A stretch of 64,000 nt of DNA from Glandiceps talaboti. Lineage: Eukaryota; Hemichordata; Enteropneusta; Spengelidae. Below are positions 19,501-34,037 of the stretch, piece after piece. A program made the translations under genes and the position numbers. The notes beneath the pieces are model-generated. The model worked only from the letters and a program-made list of their open reading frames with translations, was not told where the DNA came from and ran no database searches. Positions within the stretch are counted from its first letter, which is position 1. Each line of letters begins with the position of its first letter. The stretch is taken from assembly GCF_964340395.1 (NCBI RefSeq), contig NC_135563.1, positions 7,935,655-7,999,654 on the forward strand. Reading direction: 5' to 3'.

Positions 19501-22500
19501 AAAGGAAACCACTGAGCTGTCTGTATTTAGATTCAGGTATCCAGACACTTTGAGACACTTTATTACAATTGTTCTCAGAAACGTCTGGTCAATGATAATT
19601 AATGGTCTTCCTGTGTAGGAATTATGAATAATATGTGTGCGTTGAATGTCTAGAGAGGTTTTAGCATTCATCTTAAATGATATTTATGTCTTCAAGATAA
19701 CCAGAGATTGTGATCTTCCATCAGGGTGCTTTCAAAGCATAAATAAATAGATAGCACTCTAATGTTGATCGCAGGAAATGAAAAATAGTCATGATGTATG
19801 ACTTCTCATTACTCAAGGACAGTTGGGTCCTGTCATGACCAAGGTAATGCCACTATGGCCACAGTATATTGACAGACACAGAAAATACTGCCCATTCCAT
19901 GACTCTGTCTGAGTCTGAGTGTGATTTAGGCATACTCTTCCTCTTTCAGTGTTTCACCAAAAGGAAGAAAGTACCAACCACTACATTTTGTATATCAAGG
20001 CTCGAAATTAGCAACATTTAGTCAGGGGCACATAGATTAAGTATTACTAAACAGTGTATATACATGTAGACGATCAAATTTAGAAGATAGTAGTCTGTTA
20101 AACAGTGTTAGATCAATGGAAATCAATTGAATATTGTAGCTGCAACAATTCTCTTTGCTAAATCTGACTACCAAGGCTATCAGGTGTTAGGTTTGAGCGT
20201 TATAATATACTTCATAGATTTTAGGGAATCGCTTTAGAATATGCAAATGTCTGGGGTACCTTTGAAAAAAGAAAGACGAAGTACATGGCGCATATTGTAT
20301 CATGCGTAACAACTTTCCAGTGTACACAGACCAAAATATTCCATACTTGTAAATATAGACACGGACGTACATGCGTATTTGTACATGCATGACTAATAAG
20401 TTCATATACCTGTTGAAAAGCTATTTTCACATTTTACACCATTGATCCAGGTTGTTACAGACTGTATTGATTTTTCTTTGTTCCAATATGTTTTAACGTG
20501 GTGAATTGTTTCTGTAAGCAAATCAAAGTAGAGCCCTCTACATTTTGTACCTTCTAACAACACATCACTCACTGTTGTCATCTTAAGAAGTAATTTTTGT
20601 GGAGTTCCAAAATACTTAAGTCATTTGATATGCATCTGTTGTATATATCACTTTTTAAAAAATGCAACTATTGGTTACATCTTGAACTCTTTACTACTTT
20701 CCAGCGATGGCAACTTTTTATTACATATTTGCAACTTTATGTATATTTTATTTGATATTTGTGGGATGTACAAAGTTGATGTGACATTGCACACATGGAA
20801 AAGAGTTTGAAAATGTGAATTGAATAATGAAATATGGTTGCATGGTCAGGTTTTGATTTTTTATGTGCATTCCTGTATCAAACTTCAGACATATTTGTAC
20901 ATGTACACAACTCGATGATCTTTGAACTGCAAATTCCGAGAAGTTGAAAGTCACAGAAAAGATAGATGTCCAGCAAATGGCACACATAATGTTGTACAGA
21001 GAGTGGTTCTTCACAGATTTTTTGGTACAAAAATGTGTTTTTCAATGAGAGAATGTTTGTGGATTATTAGGTGTATGAATTACTGCCAGAGCAGTGTCAT
21101 GATTGTCAACCAGCCCAGAATTGTGTTCAACTAAACTGTGAATTATTTATACTATTTTATAGACATTCCATTATACGGACCCCTGTTATATTTGTTTTTT
21201 AATATTTCATATTTGCTAGACTTCTGGGAGTAGTTAGTCAAAAGACAGTGGAAATAAGAGAAAGGGGATTTCAGAATTGAATGTGGATAGGTATGGTAAG
21301 TGAAGTGAGAAGGTCGTAAAGATGTCACTTTGTTGAAGCAGTTGGTATGATATATAATAACAAGTAATAACATGACACAAGTAGCGTCCATTGCCTAAGA
21401 GGGAAGAGTGTACTGCACCTATTTTTGAAACCACCGATGACGTCAATGTAAGCGCAGTGAATACAAATTCAAGTCACCTCAAGTGCCAGGATGTCATTAA
21501 CCTCTGACTCTTCCTGTTCAGCTGGTAAATGCATTGCCATGCGTCCCACTGTTTTGGTGTAATAATGGACTCCCCTCAAGGTGTCACTACTTGCATGCAG
21601 TAATAGGTACCAGGTATGAAAAATTACATCCCATCTATGAGCTCAGCCTGCTCTCTGTACATTCATACATTCAGCAGTTACTCTTCATCCAATACCATTC
21701 TTAAAAAGAGTATGTTTAAAATTTAAAAAAATAAGATCGTAGTTCATGATAAAAACACAACAAGGTGTTAATCTAGTCAATTCTGCACTCAATTACTACA
21801 AATATACGTTTACTTACATTACATGAAAAAAAAAATCCATTTTTGAAAATAAAGAAAAAGTTAAAGTATAGAGTCCAGGGACCTGCATAGATCATCTCTA
21901 AGGGGTAAAAGAGAAGAACTTTGCTTCACTTTAAAGTCATGTTGTCGATGAAAACAGACCACAAATGATAGATACATTGTGTAGTAACAGCACAGGTACT
22001 TGACTTAATTTTACTATGTTACATGTCAGCTTCAAGATTGGCCATTGTTGACTTTGTTTGTTTTTTCGTCTAGCTGTCTTTATACCCCGTGCTTCACACA
22101 TTATCTTTGAAATAGCTTACAATTGAAACTGCCCACCAGCATTGGCTTGTGGTTACATTGTATGGTACATCAAAGTTGGTGTAGAAAAGTGAATGCCAAA
22201 TCTATACCAGTGCAAGTACATATTATAAATACACTAACTATTTCCACATACATTGACTGAAAATTTCAAAACTCAAGCCAGTTTTTGAAGACACTTGTTC
22301 ACATTTGTCATCTGCACACAACAGGTGAACGTAAACTTAATGAAGTTATGAAAGTAGGAATGAATGTAACTAATTTCACATCACTATGTACATTCAGATG
22401 ATGTAACTCGGTATCTTGTTCAGAAATATCAGAAATACCATGAGATATGACCTTTGGCCAGTTGAGGTCAAACAAGGTCATGACCAGGTTTTGATATCAG

Positions 22501-25500
22501 ACTTTTACAGAGGTAAAAAAAGGATCAAAGAGATAAAAGACAGTTATATATGTATAAACACATATTTCATGAAGATAGTGTTACTGTGATAAATTTCTAT
22601 CAACAGCCATATATGTTTATGTAGGTTTAACTTCAGTTGCTGAGCTAAAAAGATTGTTTTTAATATATTTATTACACAGAGTGGTACATGTAGCAGTTAA
22701 GCTTATCAGTCCAGTAGATATGAAATACTCCTGATAATTATGTACATTGCAGTGATTTGGTAAGAATGGTAATTGTATAGTCTCCAAGTATGTTTATTTA
22801 GCTTTAAAATACTCTTAAAAACCGTAGAAATCATTTCAAAATTTTGAAATCATTGCAAAGTATGTTCAATTTGGTCTATCTTAGGAATGTTACTCATATG
22901 GCAGCTGTTAGGAGTATTTTTCAATCTTTATTTTAAACCATGTACATGTAGAGAAAGCAGCTAGGACTGAACCAGGTTCCTTTTTAGCTTTACTGTTTTC
23001 CCAACAATATGCTCTTTCCCTGGTGGTATGTACTTGTATGTGGAGGGAATAATAGTGTCATGGGCACTACATTTACATTCAAGGAAGGGGTGATTTCATC
23101 ATCTGATTTCATCCACTGGAACTGTGTGCATGTTGTGACAAGTGCCACCAATTCCCATTGTCTAGGTTTCTATTGATGTTTTGGCATGTCTGGAGAGCAG
23201 TGACACATAAAGCTTGTCACAGTTGTGAGGACATTGTTAGGTTCATCAAAATGACAATGCATATTTTGTTATGTCTGTCTGGCAATGTAGGTTCACTGAC
23301 AGTTTACCTACACACATGATTTGCGATGGGGTCTGGGTCATTTCAAGGGACTGATTTGGCCGTACAAAAATTGTCGCAAAGGGTACAGGGATATGGTTAT
23401 GGAGAAGTTGTGACTTCTGGCAACCAACACAACAGCAGAAATGGTACAACAGCAGCACCAAACAGCAATGCAGAATGCAGGCAGTGATTATTATAATGAT
23501 AATATGACCTTGACATTAGTATTGTTGCTACTACCAAACCATCTGATGTTTTTCCCCTACCCCCATCCCCAGGGTCATAACCACTTCTGCCACCATCACA
23601 GCCAGTGTTGGCACTGTATGGTCCAGAGTTCTCCTTACACCATTGTGAATTCTACCTTATAGTTTCTTCAAAACAGTAGAAAATGATCTTACATATTTTA
23701 AATATATTGTATTTGTTATCAATTTCCTATAACTCTATATAATTTGTTTCTGGGGAAAACCACAACTAACATTTTTGCCACTGCTGCCACCAATTTTTAG
23801 AACACTTGTGCTGCGATTGCTGTTCCTACCTTTTGATGTTGACTTTTATCTCAAATTCTTTTCATTAGTGCCAAATTCCCAAGAAATTTCTGAAGCCATG
23901 TATTTGTGTTATAAATGTTTTGTGGGAGATAGATTTGCTTTGTTATATGAAAACTTGATCATTGATGGCTGGCTTTATTTCATTCTATTCATAGAACAGT
24001 GATACACATTTGGTGAGAGATTTAATATGTACTGTCAATAAATGCCAGGCATTACTGTATGGTGAATAATATGGAGTTGGCTTGTAATGTGATCTTGCAT
24101 CATGATCATGGCTAGTAGTACCACGGCGATGATGTAAACAACAAAGCAACACCAAATCTGATTGCCTACCACTAGGATGATGTACAATGTCATGTAAACA
24201 ACACCAAATCTGATTTGCTAGTCCTGCTAAGATGGTGTAAGCAGCACTAGTCCCACTGACATGTAACATGTTCCAATGTACAGCAACACTAAATCTAATT
24301 GGCTAGTCCCGTTCAGATGATATGATGTATATTAACAACACTACCACTAAGATGGTGTAAACAATACCAAATCTGATTTGCTAGTCCCACTATTAAGATG
24401 ATATGATGTATAGCAACACCAAATCTGATTGGCTAGTCTCATTAAGATTATACGATATATGGGAACAGCAAAAGTGATTGGCTAATAGTAATACTACTAT
24501 AGTACACAACAGAATCCAGGAATATATTTCACTCTGAGTTAGAGGTGAACTTGAGTAAAAACTGAGAAATTGGTAGAGTTTATACACGTATGCTTATATC
24601 ACAAAATTCAAACACTTACGAGGGAGCAATGAATTCTTATGCGTTTTTACTTTTAAAAAAAAATATTATTCATACTGTTGACTGTTGGATATTGAAGATT
24701 TCATTCAAAAACAGATATCTGGCTATTAAAATAAAAATTGAAACCTAATGAAGAAAAAAGTTAAAATTCAGTGTTCCACCAAAATGCTAAAAGCAAGAGG
24801 AGTTAATTTCAACTGTAGTGATAACAAATCGAAGGCTAAAATAAAATTAAAACACATTGAAGAAAAAAAGTTGAAATTTAATAGTAATCCACCAACACAG
24901 CAATTGCAAGAGAAATTAATTTTAGCAGGAAATAAATGATAAGCACAATACATTAACATAGCTTAAGCCATTCATGATTTTAAAAGAGGCCATAAACAAT
25001 GGACAGGCCCTCTACCAAGTGAACATTATACCCAATGATTGATGGGCAAAATATGTTAATACTGTAATAACCCTGTATTTACTTGGATGACTGTTGGATT
25101 ATATAGTTGTACCTGTATTGGAAGCTCAGTAGAAAGCAATTTTCAAAGAATTAGTAGTTGTAATAATATATTAGTACAGCGTTATAAATGCTGGTTGGAA
25201 TGTAAACCAGAAAGGGGAATAGATAGACATTGTTTGTGTTGTTGTCAGGTTTTTGTGTTGTTTTGTTTTGTCGTAGTAGATCATTCGCTTTTCAAAAAAA
25301 GTATTGAATGAACTCATGAAATGTCATTGTGGTTGTAAAAAAAAAGAAACGACATATACAGTATAGTAAAGTTTTTGCAAAGTGTGGCCATTGTAATTTT
25401 TTGATGTATCAATTTTATTGTAATTGGTTGATGTTGCCATCACATCAGTCATGGTGTTAGACCACAGTTCATTAATTCTGACACATTTTCAATGTATGCA

Positions 25501-25780
25501 TGGTTCATAATGTGTACTTATTTATGAATTGAAATGAAAGATCAATCAGACATGAAATGGAAATTGAAAGAAAGTTTGTACATGTACAGAATGTACATTT
25601 GTACATAGTAGGGGTAAGGCCAAATAAAAAAAAGCTGTTTGGTTCCATACATACATACATACATACATACATACATACATACATACATACATACATACAT
25701 ACACACACACATACATACATACATACATACATACATACATACATACATACATACATACATACATACATACATACATACAT

Positions 25781-25839
<59 letters not shown>

Positions 25840-25863
25840 TACATACATACATACATACATACA

Positions 25864-25897
<34 letters not shown>

Positions 25898-25943
25898 CAT
25901 ACATACATACATACATACACACACACACATATACATACATACA

Positions 25944-25977
<34 letters not shown>

Positions 25978-28900
25978 CATACATACATACGTATACATAC
26001 ATACATACATACATACATACATACATACATACATACATACATACATACATACATACATGCATACATACATACATACATACATACATACATGCATACATAC
26101 ATACATACATACATACATACATACAAACATACATACATACATACATACATGCATACATACATACATACATACATATATGGGAGGGATTGAGAGGTGTTTT
26201 GTATTAGACAATTTATTTAAAGTGCATACATGATACATCATTTACATGTACACATGAGAAGGTTGGAGAACGGGTTCTGTATACCTGTCATCAACAATTG
26301 CAGATTTGTAACGAGAAATTCTATTATAAATTAATCTGTAATAAAAAGATTTATTGACCGTGCTCTAACATCCACACGTACATGTCCACATAAATTAGAA
26401 AGAAGCACAATGAAATATTGTCTTCCACCCGATAAGCTTCTTTATCATAATAATAAATTTACTTATTACCTGATTTGTTGGTTTGTATGGTGAAGGAAAG
26501 ACTTGCCATAAGTGAGATCAAACATTTTTTCATTGAAAAATACTTCTGTGTGTACCCTTTCTTGTGAATAGTGTGTCCTCTAAGCCAATTTGACATGCCA
26601 CTGATGGACAGACTTTTTAGTGACTCAGGGCTTGAAATTAACTTTTTTTCTTTGGTACTCCTAGTGGGCTACCAATTTCAGAAATTGGTAGCCCAAGGAT
26701 TGTGACCTGTAGTCCCATATTCCTGAAGTGAAAACAGATTTCCTCTATTAACATAACTTTCAATCTTCCATCCTCATCACATAATCGGTGGTAGTCAGGA
26801 GCGGCCGGCTACCATCAGCAAATTACGGTAGCCCCATGACAAGAATTGGTAGTCTGTGGGCATGAGACTAGTACTGTTAATTCAAGCCCTGAGTGACGCC
26901 CCAAAATTTTGTATTCCCGTATCTCTTACTATGTGGTGACTCACAAGAAAGAAATGACAGTGTTTCGCATTTTGACTCGCAACAACAAAATTTGACTATC
27001 AATTAGAAGGCACATTGCTTGTGATATTTACATATTATACAGCAATACCTTTCTGTTCACACTTTCTCGCCTTCCCTTTTGAAGTGTAACAGTTGTACAT
27101 GTACGTAAGTAATACAAGCTGTCAGCACCTTAGAGAGATGTTACAGCATGCAATTCAATCATATAATGTTCTGAAGGATCTACAGCAAGGCGATTAATCT
27201 ATTATACCACTAAGAAGAAGACATGAACCACTCTGTGTCACCATGTAATCAATTTAAAGTGTTCTCTGCCAACAGATTTACTGTAAACTAATTTACAAAC
27301 TTGCAAATTGTTCTTTGAATTTTAACCACAAGATACGTACAGAGTGACAAGGCTCCGACTAAAGGATAAAGAATACATGAGTTTTTCTCCGACAGTAATT
27401 ACAGTACATCTATATGTACAAGTGTATATTAAGACCAAATCCGTCACTATTTACTACTTAAATTCAAATACATACATTTTTTGTATTTCTCAATTCTTCA
27501 GAGTTTCCAGTCAAATGAGCTGCTACTACTACTACTACTGGTGTGTTTACATGTAGATCTGATCTGGACCTCATACTTTATTTATTTGTATACATGTACA
27601 TGTATTTCTTCTGAGCACAATACAAATGTACAAATGTATTTCATACTCAAAGCCAAAAACTACACTTATCTTTCTTTTATCTTTAATTTTCTCATAAGAA
27701 ATGGAATATTTTAGTGAGCTTTCCCACCATATGCTTAACTCCATAGTCCTGGCACAGACCTGCAATGCCACAACTGCCCTTTATACTTCCTGAACTCATT
27801 TAGGAGCACACAATTCATATACATGTAAGTGTGTAGGATAAGCATTCATATTGCAAACTCTATCCTACCAGGTCCCCAATTATATGCCTTTGTTGAGTGT
27901 GTCACAGTGACTTATACACTCATGGTTCAAATCTTGCTCAAGGACTGTAAACATGCAGTAACAATGGCATTTGGAAGGCTTAGGCCTTCAACTTGCAGAT
28001 TCCAAGCCAACCGCTTTAACCATTTGACCATCATAACTCAATACAATAAAATTATATGAAAATTCATGCTCACACAATTCAGAAAAAGCATATTCATGAG
28101 TTTTTTGATAAGTCAGTACAGTGTACATGTAAATGTCAAACATACTGAATTCTTATTAAAAGCTGATTTACATGTAGATGTTGACTAGTTTTTCGATTTG
28201 ATCATATACATTTGTACTGTAGCTTTATTTTGGCTGTTATGTTTATGTTTTCCATTTGACGCAGCATTCAAGATGAACTTGTAAACATGTAATCCATTTA
28301 GGATGATTCAAGGAAAAAAGAAAAGATGGAATTGAACAACTACAACTGTAGCTGACTTAACATCAGATTGGTATAGGTCATCAGATTGGTATAGGTCATC
28401 AGATTGGTATAGTATAGGACATCAGATTGGTATAGTTCATCAGATTGGTATAGGTCATCAGATTGGTATAGGACATCATATTGGTATAGGACATCAGATT
28501 GGTATAGGTCATCAGATTGGTATAGGACATCAGATTGGTATAGGTCATCAGATTGGTATAGGACATCAGATTGGTATAGGTCATCAGATTGGTATAGGTC
28601 ATCAGATTGGTATAGGACATCAGATTGGTATAGGCAACATATATATACAGGGAAGACAGTTAGTTTTCTAGGCTCATGAATTGAACAACTAAGTGACCTA
28701 CCGGTATAAGTCAGATTGGTATAGGCAGCATACATGTATACATGGAACACAGTTAGTTTTCTACTAGACTGTTGAAATGAACAACTGCAGTAACTGATGT
28801 ACCGGTATACATCAGATCGGTATAGGCAACATACATGTACCGTATACAGGGAAGACAGTGAGTTTTCTAGACTTTTGAATTGAACAACTAACTGACCTAT

Positions 28901-31900
28901 CTATACATCAGATTGGTGTAGGCAGCATGTATACAGTGAAGACAGTAACTTAGTTTTCAAGACTTAGATGTAGAGTGATAATACTGTATAATAACATGAT
29001 CATTGTTCACAGCTCAAAATGATGGATAATGATGTATCAATGAAGGTTATTATCAATCTTTATTCAAATCATGTGTATACCTGAATGTATTCAGAAGAAA
29101 CACAAAAAACAACACTTCTGGCAATTCACTGCATTTCAACATTTTCTCATGGCATAAAAATAAAGTGAATGATTATAATATTACATATTATTATTTGGAA
29201 CATTTTCTATAACTGGCATAATTAACTCAGTTCCAGGAACAGTGATTTGAATGAAAGACTCAAAAGAGGCAATGAATAAACTGATCGTTTTTACATTAGA
29301 GTGACGTTGTTGTATTTTGAGATTGCTCGGAGCACAATCTGCCACGCTACTCTTGCCATTCAAATTTTGATTTCCTGTTCCCCATAGAAACAGTTTCAAT
29401 CAAGAGCGGGATACCTTGAGAATGAAATCAAGTGTTCAAAATCATCAGATGTGCTAAATTACACTGCCTAATTACTTCGGCGTTGTCAAGTATAAAATTA
29501 CACAAATAACGCTTGCCGTCTTTTGAACTAGAAGGCGCAGAAAGGCGTGTGAATTTGATAACAGATTGTTAGAATGTCGCCCAGCTGACAACCCAGACTG
29601 CATTGTTACATGTTAACACTATTATATGAAAACCTGTCAATAATTTGAAAGTGACAATAGGTAACTGCTTTTTGAAGTGCTGTGTTTCATAATCATTCCA
29701 AGGAGGTAGAAATATTAATTTATTAAGTCATCTCAGACAGAATAATAATCATGTAATATCTATTATCTACTATATGGTTCAACATTAAAAATATGAAATA
29801 TTTAAAATATGTAATATTTTGTAATGAGTGACAAATATCGAATCCTGTATATAGATGTACTTTTTATATTAATAGAAGAAAAAAAACTCAATTTTTATTA
29901 TTATTTTTAGAGTGCCACAGTTGATGACTGTTCAAATTATTCAGACTTTTTCACTACTACACTGTTTTTCCAATCAGTAGGTCAGTTTCTTTTGATGCAA
30001 ATTGATATTGTCTTCAGAAATTGACTGATGATGTTCACAAATATACCGTACTAGCCCAAATACCAATGTACTCATGGCATATCAGACCTCAATTACCTAG
30101 AATTATTACACTTGTACAAATACCATGGTATATCGTAATTCATTCCCTAGCCCTGGAATTATCACACTTTTACACATATCCAAATACCATGGCATATTGG
30201 AATCCATATAATACTCAAATACCATGGCAGATCAGAACACCATTCCTTGAAATTATAAACATGTACACTTATCCAAATACCATGGCAATTTGGAATCCAT
30301 TCCCTGTAATACTTACCCAAATACCGTGGTAGATCAGAACACCATTCCTTGAAATTATACACTTCTCCAAATACCATGGCATATTGGAATCCATTCCTAG
30401 AAATATTAGACTTACCTTAGAAATATTGTGACATTTCAGAACATCATTTCGTAAAATTATGACACTTACCCAAATTCCACAACAGATCGGAATTCATTCC
30501 CTTAAATTATGCTTATCCAAATACCAGGACACACAGATATGCTTTCCCTAGAAACACACTTACCAAATACCACGTTTATTGGAAGTTGATTGCCTTGAGT
30601 ACACTTACATTTGGACCCAAATACCATGGCATATCAGAACTCTATATCTAGTAATATTATACACTACATGCATGTATACCCAAACAACTGTGCTTATTGG
30701 AACGCCATCCCCCAGTATATTAAATGTTAGATTAGATTTGTGGCAGTGAAATTGGAAATAAAGTACAAATGAATCTCAAGTGATGGGGCAGAGACTTTTT
30801 ACTGTTAAGGAAAACATACTCATATAACATGTATCTATGAGAAGGGATGGGCAGTGTGCCCTCTAAGCCAATTTGTCATGCCACTGACGCACACAATTTC
30901 TAGTGACTCACCAAAATTTGGTGTTTCCTATCTCTTACTATGTGGTGACTCACAAGAATTGCCAGTTTTTATCATTTTAGACTCACAACAACAAAATTTG
31001 GCTATCATTAGAGGGCATACTTGGGATGGGGTAGTTGCTAGTAGTTACAATGTACATGTATGTAATACCCATACAATTCAAGGTACTTTTTGAGTAATAA
31101 AAAGTCCTTCCTCCATGATTACCAAGTTCATGTAACAGGTGAGGGACATGGGTTAGGATGTGGAGGGATGGTTGAAGTAACAAATTTTACGCATGAATTA
31201 TTTCTGTAAGATGCAAGTTTACAAAAAGCCTTTTTTCAAGTTCATACATGTCAGTAGTCACCAATCAACATGTACCTTGTACTGTACATCATTTTGTCAG
31301 GGGTGAGGTTGATATCGAGATATACAAATGAAATAACTACATTTGTATACTGCACATGAATGATAGTAATATTGGCATTTGATTTTGAGTGAAAAGTAAA
31401 CTTTGTAGAGTGTAAGTGTGCTAGTAAATGAAATATGAGCATTGTCGGACAAAATGATCCATCACCAAAATGAAATAATGAAATTTATTGTTACTGGTAC
31501 ATATACATGGCTATTTTCATTGCATATGTCCAGTTACAGAATGAAGGAGAATGGGTCCCATGATCACTTGCACATACATGTATGCCTATCTACAGAATGA
31601 AGGAGATGGGTCTCATGAGCACTGGTGCATGTAGGGGAAGTGAGTAGGGCCTCATGGTCACTGGTACATATGTTCAACTATGGGGGGGGGGGGGGTCTCA
31701 TGATCACTGGTGCATACTGTATGTACATGTACATGTAGGGGAAATGAGTAGGGCCTTCTGGTCACTGGTAGATACACCATGAATGTTCTACTGTAGGGTA
31801 AGAGGATGGGTCTCGTGGGCACTTGTGCATATACAGTAGGGTAAGTGAGTAGGGCCTCATGGTCACTGATGTATACATTTGTATGTCCACTTACTGGGGA

Positions 31901-32306
31901 GGATGGGTCCCATAGTTATTAGAACATATTTGGTAAGTGAGAAGGGCTTCAGGTATCAATGTTCTTGTGACAGGTGTAGCTACATGTACATCATGTTTCT
32001 CTGGTTGCTTTATTATAGAGTCTTCTCTTTGTGTGACTTTGGAAAAAAATGAAACTGAGTTTTATTGTCTTTCATTCTTTATACATGTACATGTGTTACT
32101 ACTTGAAATTAATGTACTATTTTGCAGTCAGCAACCATATTGGCCAGAGCTTAATATCAAATTGAGTGGGTTATTAATATATGTTTCCATACGTCCAACA
32201 ATGTTTTCAAATTTTGAAATTTAGAGAGAAAAAAATTAATCTCTGATGTTACATGTGTATGTATGTGAGATTGTTAAGATTCTAAGATAAATAAATTGCT
32301 TAGGCG

Positions 32307-32340
<34 letters not shown>

Positions 32341-33985
32341 TTTTTTTCATGTGTGAGTGTCTAGTTCAGGTTTTCCATTGTTTTCCAAATGGTCTCTGTG
32401 TTGTTTATTTCTTCCTATCAGATGTACAGCAATTACAGATTGGAAGAACAGTTTTATTTTGTCTTTTTAAGTTCATGACAGTTTCCGCACCCACTATTTC
32501 TTGCGAGACTTCACGATTTTCGCAATTTTATTACTATTTTTCTTGAATACATAAAAAAAAAAAAGTTCAGGGTAGGTGTGAAAAACTAGGTTGGGTTGAG
32601 TAACCAGAACCAAACAACTTTTTTTATTTGGTCTTGAAATAGAGATCAATGTGGTAAAACATAAGATATCATTCCATTCGAAAAAAAAGCAAAAAAACCC
32701 CAAAATTTCTCCACAGTAGTATTGCATCAGAAATCGAGCAGTATGTTTATAATTTGGATATGAAGAAATTGAATTATAGGGATACGAGGGGTAAAAACGA
32801 TATGTGTGGAGAGGAACACTGCACTGTTTAGTTACAAAATTTGATCTACTTGTACTTCTCAAGTCTGGTCCTATGCTATTGTGATGAAACAAAGGTGTAA
32901 TCCATTGATAGATTGTCATCTTTTGTCCAGACTGTTGCATGGTTATTAATATGATATATCTGTCTATCTCATGCTTGACCTGCTCCACATAAGAGTTCAG
33001 ACAACCAATTGTTGCCAATCCACTGGTAATCCAACAAAAGTAACCCAAAAAAATAAAAATTAAAACACACTATAGTAATCCATGTCTGGGTACGTCATTG
33101 TACTATGATGGAAGTCATATGGTAATAAAAATGATTGAATTTTTTGAAACAAAAATGTCAAATAAATATTAAAATGTTGCTCCAATAGAAAGCTAATAAA
33201 ATATGCAAATAGTTATTAATGTATTAGACTTGAAGTGTAGACTGAATTTTACAGTTACACACGTCTGCGAATACAGCGTGATGTTAGAATCAAATTTATT
33301 ACTCCTAATACAATTTGATTTCAGTAAATTTAGAGTAATTCCTATAATATAATGTTGTCCAGTTCCAAAGAAATATTGTAGTTCCACCTAGATATGATAA
33401 TATTGAATTAATATTTTATGTAAACTACAATGATCAGAAATATACTCTGTGCTTGTATTTGGGAATAATTATGATGGTTTTTAAAACAGGCCGTATTTCA
33501 CACCTATACGGTATTGAAAATATTTGTGAATAAAACATCACTCCATTAAGCTTAATGGCCTTTTCCTGTATGCTAGCTATTTTGGGCTAAAAATTGAAAG
33601 GAAACCTGGTTGTTAGTGTACGTGTATTGCCATCAAGTAGACAGTACATTGCAAACTTGGATGCTTTGTCTTCTAACAATACTTGTGCTGCTTTGACAAA
33701 TACGTGTAGTGAAATGAAAGAATAATTTTTTCCATCAATAAATCTATTTCAAAAGTTCCTCAGTCATTTCATTGCCTGTGCCTGTGTGTCATCATATTTC
33801 AAATTATTCATGATCATTGAGAAAATAGATGTACATGTAGTCCTGGTTTGACATTCAAATGAAAGAATAACTTTTTTGTCAATCAATGGATACAGTGCAT
33901 GTTATATGATGTATTTCAAAGATTGTCAGTTATTTCATTTCATGTGTATGTGTGTTTGTCTGTCTGTCTGTCTATATACATTGTA

Positions 33986-34037
<52 letters not shown>

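Noticed and set aside
25505-26241. Long open frames of up to 231 codons on both strands (Tyr-Val-Cys-Met and Tyr-Ile-His-Thr repeats)
   Set aside because: Pure products of the CATA/CAGA microsatellite; the same DNA is open in several frames on both strands.
27945-28040. Functional tRNA gene on the minus strand
   Set aside because: The A box is fair but there is no B box or closing acceptor stem; a SINE remnant fits better.
32494-33048. 184-codon minus-strand frame
   Set aside because: Its C-terminal part is a MITE (copy A) and the rest shows no recognisable domain.
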